Positions 1 to 13,917 of a stretch of 64,000 nt of DNA are shown piece by piece. A model generated the notes under the pieces. That model was given only the letters and a program-made list of their open reading frames with translations. It searched no databases and was not told the DNA's origin. Each line of letters opens with the position of its first letter. Position 1 is the first letter of the stretch. The position numbers were made by a program, and so were the translations under genes. The DNA is taken from NCBI GenBank assembly GCA_020055645.1, contig CM034547.1, forward strand, positions 70,838,884 to 70,902,883, read 5' to 3'. This DNA is from Tomocerus qinae (taxonomy: Eukaryota; Arthropoda; Collembola; Entomobryomorpha; Tomoceridae).

Positions 1-3000
1 AATGAGAAATGCAAGATGTTGAACATATTATGGAAATAGAAATTAATTTTAGGTGGGAGAAGTCGTAAGACGCCCACACGACTTTCCTCGCTCATGAAGA
101 CGCAGACAGACATACAGATTAAGAAAGAACTAATAATTATGTCTGTTTACTCGGTGTCTTCTTTGCAGCGTGTGTCTGCCTGGCATTGGCATTCCCGCAT
201 CTTCCGTTCTATTTATTAGCCAACTCCCTCCCACATCTGCATCGCCTTCCATCCCTCCGTCAAATATTCCTATCCTGAACTACATGATCAACAAGGACAC
301 TAATAAAATAGAAGGAAATCGTGTCACCCTATTCTGCTTGACCCCCACTTACAAAAGACTCAAAGTACCATATAAGTTGACCATGCACAAAAGACTCTTT
401 CTGACAACAAAATTCCTCTGCATTTCAAAAGTAGAGACTGCATAAAATTTGGAAGGGTTTTTTTGTTCAGAATTCAGGGTTGTGCATTTATATTATACTA
501 GGCGGTCACAGGGCCCAGGCCCTGTTATAAATAAAGCTAGTGAGTATATGGAGCAAATTGTAAGATGAGCAAAGGCGAATTGTCTAATTTTCTATATCAA
601 TTATTATATCTATATCATAATTGTTAGTCACCCATCACTATTTTTGCTTCTTTTCTGATCTAAACGCTGATATATAAAATAACGATATTTATAAAAAGAT
701 AAGTGCTACCGGTTGGATGATATATACATAGAAAGTAGATCTTGGTCATGGTGGGGGCATTTTCGGTGGCGATTTTTATACAAAATTATAAAATGTGTTC
801 GGAGGCACTTTCCCCCAATTTTCTGCTTGGAGTTTTAATGTGGAGGTGAAGGCTCACTTTATTTTTTGAAATTGAATTTGATCCATTACCCCTTCACCCT
901 TCAAAATTCAACTTATCGGTGAGTCCTTGTTGATAACAGTGATGAAGTCAAAGGGGGCAATACCAGTTGGCATATAAAAACTCAAAATTTAGCTGCAGTT
1001 CCAGTTTTCACATTTACAATGTCATCAAGAAACAAACGCGAATCAAAATACGAAAATAATAAATGCGTGAAATCATCGAAAGTAACAAAGACCTCACCAT
1101 CACATCTCACGGCACTGAACAGACCACATTTAGTTGTGATGAAGGCGAGAAAGGAACCACACACAGAACGCGTGTACACTACACTATTATGAATTAAGAT
1201 TTATTTAGTTGCCGTGCATAATAATAATGTTCAACGTTTTATTTTGATGCAAACGTGCAAGGAGCTTTTTTGTAATACGGACACGGTGGTACATTTACAC
1301 CGACCGACATACATACCGAAATACCAATTTTTACCGCGCAACTCGGAACAACACGATTATAAGTAGTAGTTATAGTTATAATGATTTTACTTATATTACT
1401 TTTATTTTATATTTTACCTAGTTTGGGTTACGTTATGATAAATTAGGATAGATTTGTAGGGTGTGGCGGGTCGGATTAATCAGGCTTATTAACGAAGTTT
1501 TGCTCTATCCTTTGTGCGGACGGTGTAACAGAGCAGCAGTCTGAGAGAAAGAGGAATGAACAGATATACAGACAGACATGAGGGACATTCTCATAAAGAT
1601 AGCTTTGCTATATTAATACAAGGAATGCCAAGACGGTCGGAGCAATATTGCAGTAAATGAATTTTTTTATTATGAATGCGTGTTTAATTAAAGGTTACAG
1701 AGTGGATGGCTGGACGTGGACGGTCAAGTATGAAACAGACGAGCGAGAATAACGAATGACTTAATAATGGTTCCTGGCTTAAGAGTTCAATCGAATGCCT
1801 TAATATACATAGGCTAGCCGACCGAACCAAAACTACCTACTACACGGATACTAACGATGGTATTAACAAGGTTGAAAACCGATATCTGCTGACTACGTCT
1901 ATTTGAATTCTTTAATCTCCTCCCTGTAGAGATAAATATGTCCAGCCAGTTTTTTTTTGAGCCAAGTGAATGTTACCTGATGACTGGGATAAATACGCAC
2001 ACCTGCTGATCATGTTACATAATAATGGTATTTTAGTTATCAAACTTTGTTGATAGAAAAGGGTAAATTGGGGTGATGCGGGAGATGCAAATCTATGCTG
2101 TAGTTCACAAGTATTGAAGAGCGTGATTGGGATGGTGGGTGGGAATATTTTTATTATTGGTTGATTGTGTCAAGTGGGGCAGACAAGGGCAGATTGATCA
2201 AGGGAAATTAAAGTTCATGAAGTACATGGAGTGAGTGTTTGGCGGTTGACGGGACACTGAACGTGATGAAACAAAAGGAGCACACTCATTAGTGCCATCA
2301 TTTCGTGAATGAACAACTCGTTCTGTTGCAGACGAACTCGACAACCGTGGCCCTCAAATAAATATTTAAACCTCCTCCGTTTACTCCTATCAGTTATTTA
2401 TTTATTATCCACATTCGCACTCACACAGTCTCGCATGTATTGATAATGCATAATTATATCATGTCAATGCTATATTTACATGCCTATACCCGTACACCGT
2501 ACGGTCAGCATTAAAAACCTCCGTCACAAACAATCCTCTTGTCGCTTCGTTTGGAAAACCTAAACAATAAAACCAGAAATAAAATACGAGATTTTATTTC
2601 TGACAAATATTCCTCTTTAAAATCCTTCCGGCCTCCAATCGGCGTTTGTCCTAATTAAAACAACCCTTGTCAACCAATTGACACATAAAAATCCCCCTCC
2701 TTAAATACTTTCTTGTATTTTATGATTTAAAATGTCTATAGTATCTCAATCTGTCAAAAACTAGACTAGACTAGACGGACTGGGTCATTAACAATAACAT
2801 AAATGAAAAACATACAACGTTAGATACAAACTAATAATTTATACATTTCTCTTTTCTTCTTCTCCCCGAGGTGGAAAAATGAAATAGTTGACGCCCTATA
2901 GTGCTTTTATGTTCCATAGTGTAGCCTGGATAAAAATGTGCAATATACGGTGTGGACCCCGGACTTTCCAGTCCATGGAGTATGCAGCCTCGATACAATA

Positions 3001-4797
3001 CAAATGAATAATATGGTTATTCAATATTATTATGCCACGGAGCCCATTGAATATGCCAATATTTGTTACAATGGAACATTTATAGAAATGTGTGGACTGT
3101 GGACCGCGAGGGCAATAATAGCCTGGACAGCGGACCTATAGCATGTGCACCTTGTAGTAGTCACTAACATCTTGAATGCAGGGAGAGCAGTAAATAGTTA
3201 GTGAGTCCACTGACCTACTGACACAGAGTGGTGGAGTGACAGCAGAATTAAACTGGAGCAGTTGATTGACACTAACGACTCTAGTTAGCTATTTAGGTGG
3301 TTATACTCCGTGGCCCATTTGACTCCTCCTGCCATACCCACACGTAAAGGAACCTACAGACGAGTCAACTGCACAGATTCAAATGTTTGTCTCCTACATT
3401 TAATTTTCCTAAATGTCCCCTCTACCATTTCCGTCGTGACAGGGATGGACGGACACACTCTCATTATCATCGTCACATAATAACTGCACAAGTACTACAT
3501 AACAGAGAATAACAATAGATATCACTATAATATACGTATACTGTGACTGTGGTTCGCAAGATGTAATTATCCTCCTTGCATCATCATCACGCCTCACCTG
3601 CTGGTCATTTCACTGTGGCTATACGTAAATAATTATTCTATCAGTGTGATTGTGGATTGAGGTGTCAGTGTCAGTTCACACACACTCGAGTCCTAAGCGA
3701 CGCTCTCCTGTGTAGTAGAACTGCACACAATATTGTATAAATAGCTCCTTCCTCTCCGTCTTGCCCTGTAACCATAATACTCATCTTCTATAATATTATC
3801 TCTGCACATGTATCTCTGTTAAACGTTGTTTATCGAATATTAAACTCATCCCGTCCTATGTACACATAATAAATGACTCCATCCAACTGCTCCATATACC
3901 CGGGTCTTTGTGCTTAGTCTAACAGAATTTTAACAAGTTCCAGTGCACGAAAATATAGCTACTTGAGCTGCACTGAGGGAGGAGGAGAAGGTCTTGTGTG
4001 AATACATGCATGACAAGGTCGTGGGTGGGACTCACTACATGATACACACAAACAAATAAATCCTTCAAGTTCGAATCGTAAGTTTTAATTTGTTTTTCTC
4101 CACCTGCCTTTTCTCAAACTCTTATAATAAATAATGTTATAAATATGCATACAGTAGTCCACAGAGGCCGATGATGATGTCATCCGCAAATATCGGCAAG
4201 TTTTCATTACTCTGGCTAGTACATGAAATTTGGTTGTGCTAACCAAGTGGTGGAAGAATTTTCATGGCCATTGACCATGAAAGTTGAACATTTCAGCCTT
4301 TAAATTGTTTCTAATTAAGTAAAGAATATCCAGTGCCGGAGGCTTTTGCCAGTCTCGGGACCTTTTATAAGTAAAGAAGTATAGCAGAATGTCACGCAGG
4401 ATGCTACTTCTCTAGCATATAGCAGTGATCTGTAGTCTGTAATTTGGGATGGGGTCGGATACGTTGAAGAGGTCAATATCCGTTTGGATCCACAGATGAG
4501 GGAGATATTTGCCTTAACACCTTTCCCCTAGACAGAAATCTCTGCCTCATGTCATGCCCACCCATGGCAGATCTTGAAATAGATATCGCGCGACTGTCTT
4601 CACGAAGCAGTAACGCATTATGAAACTCTACCTTTAATGTCTCCACATAACATTAACTATTTTAATGCAATTTTCGGATTAAGAATAACCAGGATTCCTT
4701 CATTAGTTTCAATATTATTATTATTTGAATTAAAACTGCCTTAATCCACAAACGACGATTTTTTGTGCTTTTGTAGTTACGGTGCTTTCAAGGAACA
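1..4797. other. Intergenic, no gene recognised
   Basis: AT-rich sequence without a reading frame that resembles a known protein; the open stretches are short and lack coding character. It holds one dispersed repeat near 496-575. A TATAAATA string at 3736-3743 could be a promoter, but it lies about 1 kb upstream of the first recognisable exon, so its link to that gene is only a guess. Confidence 0.6.
496..575 (+). repeat. Dispersed repeat, inverted copy at 25.7 kb
   Basis: The segment containing CACAGGGCCCAGGCCCTG, TTATAAATAAAGCTAGT and a GGAGCAAATTG-like tail recurs in reverse complement at about 25695-25772. Two inverted copies in one window show a dispersed family. Its class is not clear. 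Confidence 0.6.
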
Positions 4798-7700
4798 ATG
4801 TCGGGGATCCATAGAAAGGAAGGCTTCGACCGAGTTTTTGACATCGTAGGAGGTCATGGACGTTTCCAGTGGATCCTCTTGTTTATTATATCTCTTCAGG
4901 TTTCACACTTTTGCCATTATCTCATTACAATATCTCGATGAATCTCATTATACAGAGGGGATACGTCATGATTCCGTTACCAAATGTCATCTCATGAAAA
5001 TGTCTTTCGAGTTGATGAAAAATTATGGCGATGGACTGATAGGTGAAAGTTTTATGTGGAGTTAACATTCAGAAAGAGAAAATCACTGGAGATTAGGATT
5101 CATTTCGCCCTGTAGAAGTCTTTTAGAATAAAGGTCATTACGAAGACCTAAACCTACAACATTGAGGGCAGACTAAAAGGCTCACGCTAACCTAACTTAA
5201 AATGGTTTTTTATTTGGCCACATTACCCGAGCTGCGAGAATAATTTTAATTTTATGCTTTTCAGTTAATTATTGTGACCTGGCATCACGTTGGGTACGTA
5301 TTCCTCGGGGCCGTTCCAGAGCACTGGTGTTTAACTGACGAACTCGCAGCCACCAACTGGACTACGGAACAAATCAAACAGATTTCAATTCCTAAATTAG
5401 AGTAAATTACACCCTTGCTCTAAATTCAAATGTAGTCAGCTTTACTGCTGTTATTCCCCAGATTCAGGGATGGAAATTGAAATAATTCACTTGAAATAAA
5501 TAACTTTATTTCGCGAAACATTTCACTTCAGCTTTTGTTGAAAAGTGAAATTAGTGAAATAAATACAACCAAGTGAAATAAAGTCATTTATTTCACTTCA
5601 ACAGTGAAATAAATGCCATGTATTTCATTTTATTTCAATTTATTTCATTTATTTCACTTTTCAAGATAAAGTGATTGAAAAGTGAAATAAATGCCAACCG
5701 GCAACCTTGCCAGATTTTTCCGAATTGTGCCTATTGGCTGTGTTAAAATGACGCTGCTTACGGAAGTAGTTATAACACAGTAAGGTGCTGCGTAAAAATT
5801 TGATCTTTAGTGTTCTACTACAAATTTTTAAAAATGTCAAAATGCTCGTGTAGAGAGGATATAAGTATTTAATATTTTTGACCGTTTGTATATAAAATAT
5901 TGACATTGGTACAGGATTTATGAAATTCTTGAGTACCATCATCATTAATTTGTGGCATGTAGCAGAAGAACCAGCAACTATGTCGAATCTGACAGCGTAG
6001 TATTCAATTCATTGCCATCTCCCAGAACCTCATTTTAGAGTTGATTCACAAAAGAAATCTGATGTTGCAGAGACTCGGAGATTTGGGACTCGTGTCATCA
6101 ATATTATTTCAACTACGGAAGCCTCGTCTCGTCCTCGGCGTCTTTTGAAGAAGCTTATGCGAAAGTAGACTTTGCGAATGCCTCCAAAGTTGAGTGCTCC
6201 AAATGGGATTATGACAAGTCGATATACATTTCCACTGTCGTCACTCAGGTCCGTTCTTCCTACCTCTTTCTGATTCTTCTTATTCATAATACACAGCATT
6301 GTTCTCTACACTATAAGTATTACAATCGATTTTTTTAAAACTCCGGTTTTAGAAATATTCTTCATCCTTACTTCCCAGCAAACATTTCGATTCCTTCCCA
6401 GGAAAAATACATTCCCTTCCCTTGTCCTTCCTAGGAAAAATTTCACTTCCTTCCCAGGATAAACTTTTCTCCCGGGAAAAATTATTTTCCCAGAAAAATA
6501 TCATTCCCTTCCTTCCAAACTAAAATTTCATTCATTCCCAGGAAAACCTTTTCTCTTTCCATGGAACCATGATAGTCAGTCGACGACACGTTCTAGGATC
6601 CTTCATTGTCAGCTAGTTTTATTTATCACGTTTTAATAACACCAAAAGCGTTTGCTACATTTTGCTCATGATTTGCGTAATTACTTATTTACTTTGGTCT
6701 TGTGTTTTGAATTTCTAGTTTGACCTTGTGTGCGAAAGACGACCTTTAGTGGCGACCATCCAAGCTTCATACATGGCAGGTGGATTTTTAGGAACACTGA
6801 CTTTTGGTGCTGTTTCCGACAAGTAATTATATTATTTAAATTATTATTTATTATTTCAACTGTTATTCTGATTCACAGTTCTTCTGAAATTAAAATTCAC
6901 AAACATTGTCATAAAATCAATGAACAAAAAACTGAAAGTTGAAAGAAGCAGCCTTCTTATAAAAACTTAACTGAACCTTCATTACATAATATCCAAATGC
7001 ACAGGGAACTAAAAAGAACCTTTTTTGCCTTTTTTATAAAAAAAGTATGAGTAAGGTTTTAAAAAAGCAGTCCTTTTTGCTGTAAAAAAAGGTGTACCTT
7101 TTTTGTTTCCTTAGACGCCTAAACTAAGGAAAGTATTTCAGACACATGAAATTGTCAATATGGTGGATGAGACGTAAGACTTGTGAAACCTGGGATCACT
7201 TTCTGTTGTTTTTCGTGAATGATGAGGTCAGAGTATCTAAAGATGTTGTGTTAATAATATTTGAGAAAGATTGCTGGGGCGAAGAGTGGTCGTGTTGATC
7301 TCTTGTTGCTTGGTCGTCATTGCTGGCCTGGCTGCCTCTTACGCCAAATCTTATCTGATGTTCGTCATGCTCCGTTTCGTCATAGCCATAGGTGTCTCTG
7401 GCAACATTCAAAATTGCTACGTTTTGAGTAATCACTATTTCATTTTACTACTTTTAAATTTTATCCCTCTCTTCTGCTCCTGTTATTCACGCAACAACAT
7501 CCTCCAATAAGAACTTTTCCATTACTCTCAAAAAATCAGAAATGTTAAAAACCATGCAAAGATGAAAAGAAGTGGTATAAAGATTTTCTAAAATTTTCTG
7601 AGGCCCCTTTCAAAGGTAAAAATATGTAGAAATTAAGCTATAGGAAAGCATCATGGGCATAATACTGAGAATAATATAATATCTAGGCATCAGTACGAAT

Positions 7701-10700
7701 ATTTTTTTAAAAATATTAAACGAAGGCCAGCAGAAGTTGGCCAAAGTGAAGGGAATGAATATACAAAACATGAATGATTCTTGTCTGGTAAAATTAGTTC
7801 ACTGATGAAGCTGATGACTGTCAAAGATATACGTACTTAAAGTAAACTGTCTTCACCCTTATCTGATCCCCTTTCGTCCTATTTAGGAAAAGCATTTGCC
7901 CGCGACCTTAGATCGCATATTTTTCGTGGTAACCTTTTATCGTAATATTTGTTTGTGCTAGAACATTTAATTTTAATTTTTTAGTGATGGAGCACTCAGA
8001 CAAGACTTACCGAGCTTTGCTGGGATTGGTTGAGCAAGTTCCATTTGCAATTGGCTACATGATACTTCCACTGTACGCCTTCTTAATCAGGGACTGGGCC
8101 TCTTTGCAGTTCGCCTTCGGCCTCACCTCCCTCTCTCTTGTGTCTTATTTTTGGTGAGTCGAGGCAAATCTTATTGTTCGTATTTAATTATTTTACCTAA
8201 ATCGAAACCCCCTATTTTTATCGTTTTAGGATCTTACCATCTTCCCCGCGTTGGTTGGCCACCCACGGAAAGGAAGAAAGGTCCGTGGACTGCTTAATGA
8301 GAATGGCGAGAGTGAATAGATATCCCGAGCCTGATCGGGAGGAATTGCTGGATATTGTGAGATCTTGCCAAGAGGGGAACGACGACAGTGAGAACAGCGA
8401 CGAAGACAAACCGAAAACGAATTGTGGCAAGTTTAAGGGAATGTGCTGGTCGATGACTGAGAATTTCCGGGAGTTGATCAAGTCTGGAGAGATTCGGCGA
8501 AGATCCTTGGTCTTCTGGTTTCTATTCTTCTCAGTCTCCACCGTCTACTATGGATTCGTGTTCTCCAACACCATCACCAAAGACCCCTTCCTCCAAGTTT
8601 TCCTTAGGTGAGTCCGATTGATAAAATAAATATGCCATCAAAAGGTTCTTATTGTAGCTCAGTTCTCCAGTAGACAACTAGACAAGCTTAAAAGCCACTT
8701 ATGCAAACTAAATTAGTAAACAACTTGAAGTAAACGCATTAAATTATTAGAATACACACTTTCTTTTTCTTACAAGCATGTTGCCCTCGTTGCTTCAAGT
8801 TCGGCACTTAAAACAATACCTTAAGAGCCCAGTTCCTTTAAATTTGGAAATCTCTGATGACTATCAAAATACATGTAAAAATAGTTTTACAACTCTTGGA
8901 ATTCTGTCTAAAGTTCTTAACCGATTTTCTTGTATGGCACATTTTTGGAATCCTGAATATATTGTCAACCACCCCATTGTACAAAATATACGATATTTAA
9001 ATTTTCTAGCAGATTTTGTCGTTTACAAAATTATAATCGCAATAAGATATATTAATGAATAAACATATCGTATATTTTGTACAATGAGGGGGTCTACAAT
9101 ATATCCAGGATTCCAAAAATGTGCCAAACAATTTTTACATGTATTTTGATAGTCATCAGAGATTTTCAAAGGAACTGGGCTCTTAATACAGTTCCCCATT
9201 ATCCTGTCACCCCATGGTGACTATTTTCAAATCGAGGGGGACATGAAAATCTCTTCTTATTGGTGGATGAAATTTTTTATTGACCAATCAGAACGCAGCA
9301 TTTCATTTCAAAATTTTATATAATTTTCATAAAGCATTCCCAAGGGTAATATTTATTACAACATTTGACTTCTGGGATATTGTACACTTTATAGCATGTA
9401 ATGTTATTATCACCATCCATAAGCTATATACTTACTACATTGCGTACTTAACTCTATGAATAATACATGTACAAGCTATATGTTATTGAATTAACTTTCG
9501 AAATATGAAAACATCATAATAGACTAGATTATCTTAATTATTTGCTGTAAGAAGTAACTGTTGACTCAAGTATTATTATGTTATTATTACGCAAAATAGA
9601 CAGTGGACATACTACGGTTTAGTGTAGATTTTGTTGCTATAAATCATCTTTACTCTACATAAGCATAAAGTGGGGCATGCGCATGGGATTCTTTCATTAT
9701 TCTTGAATAAATGTTTGTATCTATGTCCGTAATATTTTGTAATTAATGAGTAAGGGTAATATTTTGTAATTAATGAGCAAGGACTAGGCTATCAGTAGAG
9801 TCCAATCAACGGTCTATAATATTCGGGCCAATGCGCAGTCGCTAGAAATTTACTGATTTCAACATTTTCTAGCACAATTTATGTGCTAGGATTCAACTAG
9901 TCAGTATCTATAGTTGCTTCTTACAGAAATTAAAATTAATCTAGTCCAGTACTTTAATTACCGATAATGCTTGCCGATAATGTATATTATGTTAAAAACT
10001 TGTCTAAAACACTAGCATAATATAGTATTTCGTAGATAGTAGTAAGTAACGATAATGTATGCTAAAATACTCTCTGGTATGTCTACTAGCTTAGTCTAAT
10101 GTCTTGTTACAGTTATCTATCTGTGTGTAAGTACGCAATGTATTAAATATACTTAGGATGGTGATAATAACATTACATGCTATAAAGTGTACAATATCCC
10201 AGAAGTCAAATGTTGCAATAAATATTTCCCTTGGGAATGCTTTATGAAAATCATATAAAATTTTGAAATGAAATGCTGCGTTCTGATTGGTCAATAAAAA
10301 ATTTCATCCACCAATGAGAAGCGATTTTCATGTCCCCCTCGATTTGAAAATAGTCACCATGGGGTGACAGGAACTGTAATCTATTAACAGAATAGTATAA
10401 ATTGTCACCGTTGCCACCCGTCACTATTTTTGCTTTTTTCTGACCTAACATAATGGAGTGATAGCGAAGATTACATAAACGTAAAATGCAAGAAGTTAAA
10501 ATTACATCTTACGTGGCACAAATGAGTTACACGTTACACTGAAGTAGAATTAAAATCATAGGTTTATAGTTTACAGTGTACATTTTTACGCACCTGTCTC
10601 TGCTCTAACTTTACGACGTAAAAAGTGCCTAATTTTTAAGTCTAGGGTTTAAGTCATTTGCGCTAACACTCCGCAGAATAATTTCTCCATTTTCCATGCT

Positions 10701-12197
10701 TTTATCTCACCTTAGCAAAAAAGAATTTTCGGTGTCCAAATAACTGGAACGCGTTTTAAAAATTGAACTTTCCATTAGGTCCATCACGTGATATATACGT
10801 ATATAGAACTGAGTTTCGGCGAGGGTTTGCTACTTAGTGAAAAAAGTTATTTTCTCGTATTTCGGGAGAGGGGATTGAAGGCAGATAAGCCTTCAATATG
10901 ACCTTGACTCTCGGGGAGATGAGTTAGCTATTCCATAGTTTTGTGATCGAATCTTTTAAAGTGATGATGCGATGAGGCAATTTTCCTCGTCAATCTAAAT
11001 TAAATTACTTTATCACCAAGTTGTTATTTATTTTAACCGTCGTGTCAAAATTGTAAAATGAGTTCCGTCTTCCAGGATAGTTTTACGTCATTTTAAGAGC
11101 CCCCCTGACGTCCAATTGACACAAAATTGGTCGAATCACCCAGAATTTGTAGAAAAATCATGCACGTGTATTAGAATCTTTGTCCTGCCACATTAAATCA
11201 ATTAGTGGAATATAATCGGGAAATTGGGTTTTCTTTCAGTGGTTTGATGGAAGTTCCGGCGTATACGGTCATAGTTCCTTTTGTGTCAAAATTCGGCCGA
11301 CGACCAACGACCAGTGCAACTTTCTTCATTACGGGAATAGCTTCTCTTGGCATCTCGGCCACTCCCATTGGTAATTTCAAGCAGACTTGCTTTGAAATCT
11401 TTAATGCTCCAGGAGAGTTCGATTTTCTTGCGCTGGGACTCCAAAAGCTGGAAAATGGAATTAATTTGTGGTATCCCAGGGGGGTCTCTAGAGTGTAATA
11501 TTTTGGGGGTTCGAAGGAATTCCGATGTCCTGGACGTTTACAGTTCACTAATTTATTGACCTTTGACTTGCAGCAAGAGACACTATAAGACTCATTCTGA
11601 CTCTTTGTGGGAAATTGTTCATCTCGGCTGCCTTCGGCATAATCTACTTGCTCGGCGCTGAGCTCTATCCGACCTCCATGAGAACTACAGGACTAGCTGT
11701 CGGAATCCTCATGGGTCGCATGGGAGGAATGACAGCTCCTTACGTTAGCGATCTCATGGTAAATCTATCTTTTGTTGAAATAAAAATAATTTCACACGAT
11801 TGAACATATTTTGGTCCGATTGCAATGAAATCGGCCAATCATAGGTAGGTCGATGCTCGGTATAAAAGTATACCATTGTTTTGATCCCGTATGTAAGAGT
11901 GAGTCCCTATAATTCTTTAGTGAGTTTTGACTTGCCCTGGTGTTTAGGGCTTTATGTATTTCAGTATTTCTTTGCGTAGTAAAATATTTGTATCAATTTG
12001 AATACTTTTTGCAGAGATCCGTGTATCAAGATTTGCCGAATATTATATTTGGGGTTCTGGCTGTGATGGGAGGGATTCTCTCTCTCCTCCTTCCAGAGAC
12101 AAAAAATCTAGAGATGTTTGATCAAGTGTACGAAGTGGAACAAGCAGCTGAGGAAGAAAAGGCCAAGCCGAAAAAGGATTGGAAGGATGCAATTTGA
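4798..12197 (+). CDS. SLC22-family organic cation/carnitine-type transporter, 10 exons
   Basis: Predicted plasma-membrane MFS transporter of organic ions. Exons: 4798-4899, 5265-5401, 6071-6248, 6719-6822, 7270-7427, 7985-8153, 8230-8607, 11240-11370, 11574-11758, 12015-12197. All introns are GT-AG, phases match, and the sum is 1725 nt (574 aa plus stop), the usual family length. Visible hallmarks are an N-terminus with FDRVFDIVGGHGRFQ leading into TM1; a large extracellular loop with VPEHWC, NWT and NAS sequons, WDSC and CSKWDYDKS; TVVTQFDLVC before TM2; the MFS motif SDKLLGRR near residue 170; WILPSSPRWL at about 283; and GRR, ELYPTSMRTTG and GRMGG in the C-terminal half. The C-terminus is a charged cytoplasmic tail. 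Substrate cannot be told from sequence. The exon assembly is my inference from splice sites and homology; exon 1 uses the first ATG of the conserved N-terminus. Several introns contain transposons but no exon is broken. Confidence 0.93.
5465..5709. mobile_element. hAT-like MITE in SLC22 intron 2
   Basis: A 245-bp segment starting CAGGGATGG and ending CAACCTTG, filled with inverted and direct copies of AAGTGAAATAAA. The flanks CCAGATT (left) and CCAGATT (right) look like a near-perfect target duplication about 8 bp long. It lies wholly inside the second intron of the transporter gene. Class is inferred from the CA(G/A)GG ends and flank repeat; no transposase is present. Confidence 0.6.
7002..7114. 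mobile_element. Short copy of the CAGGGAAC...GTTCCCTG MITE family
   Basis: Begins CAGGGAACTAAAAAGAACC and contains TATGAGTAAGGTTTTAAAAAAG, words shared with copies at 18749-18991, 54545-54751 and 58587-59559. The right end is degenerate. It sits in intron 4 of the transporter gene. Confidence 0.6.
8819..9188. repeat. Long imperfect hairpin (foldback) in SLC22 intron 7
   Basis: Two inverted blocks nest around about 9030: 8819-8885 pairs with 9125-9186, and 8935-8995 pairs with 9063-9124. About 50 bp between the blocks on the left arm have no counterpart on the right arm. The right end abuts the mariner-like element that starts at 9189. It is non-coding, probably a MITE that landed next to another. 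Confidence 0.7.
9189..10376. mobile_element. Non-autonomous Tc1/mariner-like element with ~250-bp TIRs
   Basis: The left end CAGTTCC... and right end ...GGAACTG are both flanked by TA (9187-9188 and 10377-10378), the Tc1/mariner target. The terminal inverted repeats run about 9189-9453 against 10124-10376 with only small differences, including an 8-bp insertion near the left tip. The core has a 27-bp direct duplication (9729-9755, 9756-9782) and no transposase. It lies in intron 7 of the transporter gene. Class is inferred from TA flanks and CAGT-type ends. Confidence 0.75.
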
Positions 12198-12336
12198 TAT
12201 GCTCTCGAAAAAGCTGGAGTGACAAAAAAGTCTTTATTTTGTTACTTTACTGATTTTTCCATTGATTTCTGAGTTTTATTTGTGTTTGTTTTTCTACAAG
12301 TTGTAATTTTTACATTGATGACATAACGAAAGTTTA

Positions 12337-12342
12337 AATAAA
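12337..12342 (+). terminator. Poly(A) signal of the SLC22-like gene
   Basis: AATAAA 140 bp after the stop codon at 12195-12197, a normal position for 3' end formation. Confidence 0.6.
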
Positions 12343-12820
12343 GGGATTTAATAGTATTATTATTACACAAAATTAAAACATCTATAATATTACAATCGTA
12401 GACTTAATAAAGCAATAAATTTACCAATCTATGTGTGTATGTCTGTACTCGTCAAGCACGTATACAGAAGAACTGAGTTGTGAGGGGCCTAATACTTCCA
12501 ATAAATAGATATTTTGAAACTTTTTGGCCTTTTTTTGACCGAAATGAGTCAAAAATTGAATAAATAAATTGGCAAATAATCGCGTGGAGCTCGAAATTTT
12601 TTGCTATTTTGAGAAAAAAATTCTATTTTTCTTGGGTTTCGAGGTGGGGGCAGGGGGCTTCAGCCCGTAAAGCCCGTCCCTCAATACGTCCTTGAGCACG
12701 TCCAATATGATTCAATATTATCTTATTTCAAAACTCATTAATATCCCTAATGATTTTGTTATATTTAGTAACAGTAATAAGGGCCTAGTAAATAGATATT
12801 CTTTAAATTTTTCTTCAGGT

Positions 12821-12916
12821 AAAATCGGATAAATTCAGATGAAATCGGATAAATTCAGATGAAATCGGATAAATTCAGATGAAATCGGATAAATTCAGAT
12901 GAAATCGGATGAACTC
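12821..12916 (+). repeat. 20-bp tandem repeat, ~4.5 units
   Basis: Units of (G/A)AAATCGGATAAATTCAGAT start at 12821, 12841, 12861 and 12881, with a decayed fifth at 12901. Nearby, a 42-bp direct repeat beginning GCACGTCCAATATGA occurs at about 12699 and 13141. No coding content is visible between 12343 and 13242. Confidence 0.9.
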
Positions 12917-13595
12917 ATTTGAAGCTTTTTATAGCCATATAATAATTTATTTCAAAGCTGCATAATGTTTTTAAGGCTTCCAAAATCCTGCAGTCCCTTT
13001 CAACTTGGCCCATAACTTATTACTGTACATAAAAGTATTATTTCTTCCAATGTTGCATGCTTTTATCTATCTATCCAATGGAAATGCATGTTTTTTTTGA
13101 AATGCACATGCCAGTATTCCATACATATTTCATAAAACAAGCACGTCCAATATGAGTGAACATTATCTTATTTCACAACTAAACAATGTTTATGCCTAAC
13201 CAATTGATGTTGTACTCCATCCATTTTAGCCAGTAACCGTTACTATGGTCGCCAAATAACTTTGGACAATAAGATTGGAGAATAATAAAACCGATAATGT
13301 TTAGTACTGTTATTTAAGTGTATGTGCAAGTTCCACCAATGGTGGATTTTGATATATTTTGTCTATCTGTGACTTCTGTTTGCGAGAAGTGTGTGTAATA
13401 GGTTAGTCGGTTCAGTGTGAACCAATAGAAAAAGTTGTGGCCGTTGGCTAAATAGAAAGATAAGCTAAGCATTTTTATGTAAGAAGGATCAGAACTTGGT
13501 TGTGTGTGCAATCGCTCGGACCTGCTTCTCCATCCTCTCTCGGAAGAAAAGTGTGATTTTCCGACTAGATAATTAAGTAGAAATAAAATGAAATT

Positions 13596-13755
13596 AAGTA
13601 CTTGCACACACGTTCTGTTTGTTAGAAATAAGTATTTTTTAAACCATCGGGTGTATTAAGTAAAGATAAAAAATTATTTGATGGTAAATTCAGGAATCGA
13701 ACCTGAGTTCTTTCGATATCCGGTCTACTCAAATCACCAAGTCGCCATCCGACCA
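13596..13755 (-). mobile_element. tRNA-derived SINE, copy 1
   Basis: Read on the minus strand it has an A-box-like TGGCGACTTGG and a perfect B box, GGTTCGATTCC, inside a 5-bp T-stem (TCAGG/CCTGA), followed by a conserved tail with ATCTTTACTTAATACACCCGA. The acceptor stem pairs only partly, so this is a SINE head and not a working tRNA gene. Confidence 0.75.
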
Positions 13756-13917
13756 TACTAATGTATGATCTATTTTTTTACTTTACTTATGTAACTCTGT
13801 TGGTTATTATGATAATGCCAATCAATGCTAAAGCCCAGCCACAGCTAGTTTCATTTTAGCGGAATTTTAATTTAGAAATTTGCAAGTTTACGGTGGCTAA
13901 CCGAAGTTTATGAATTA

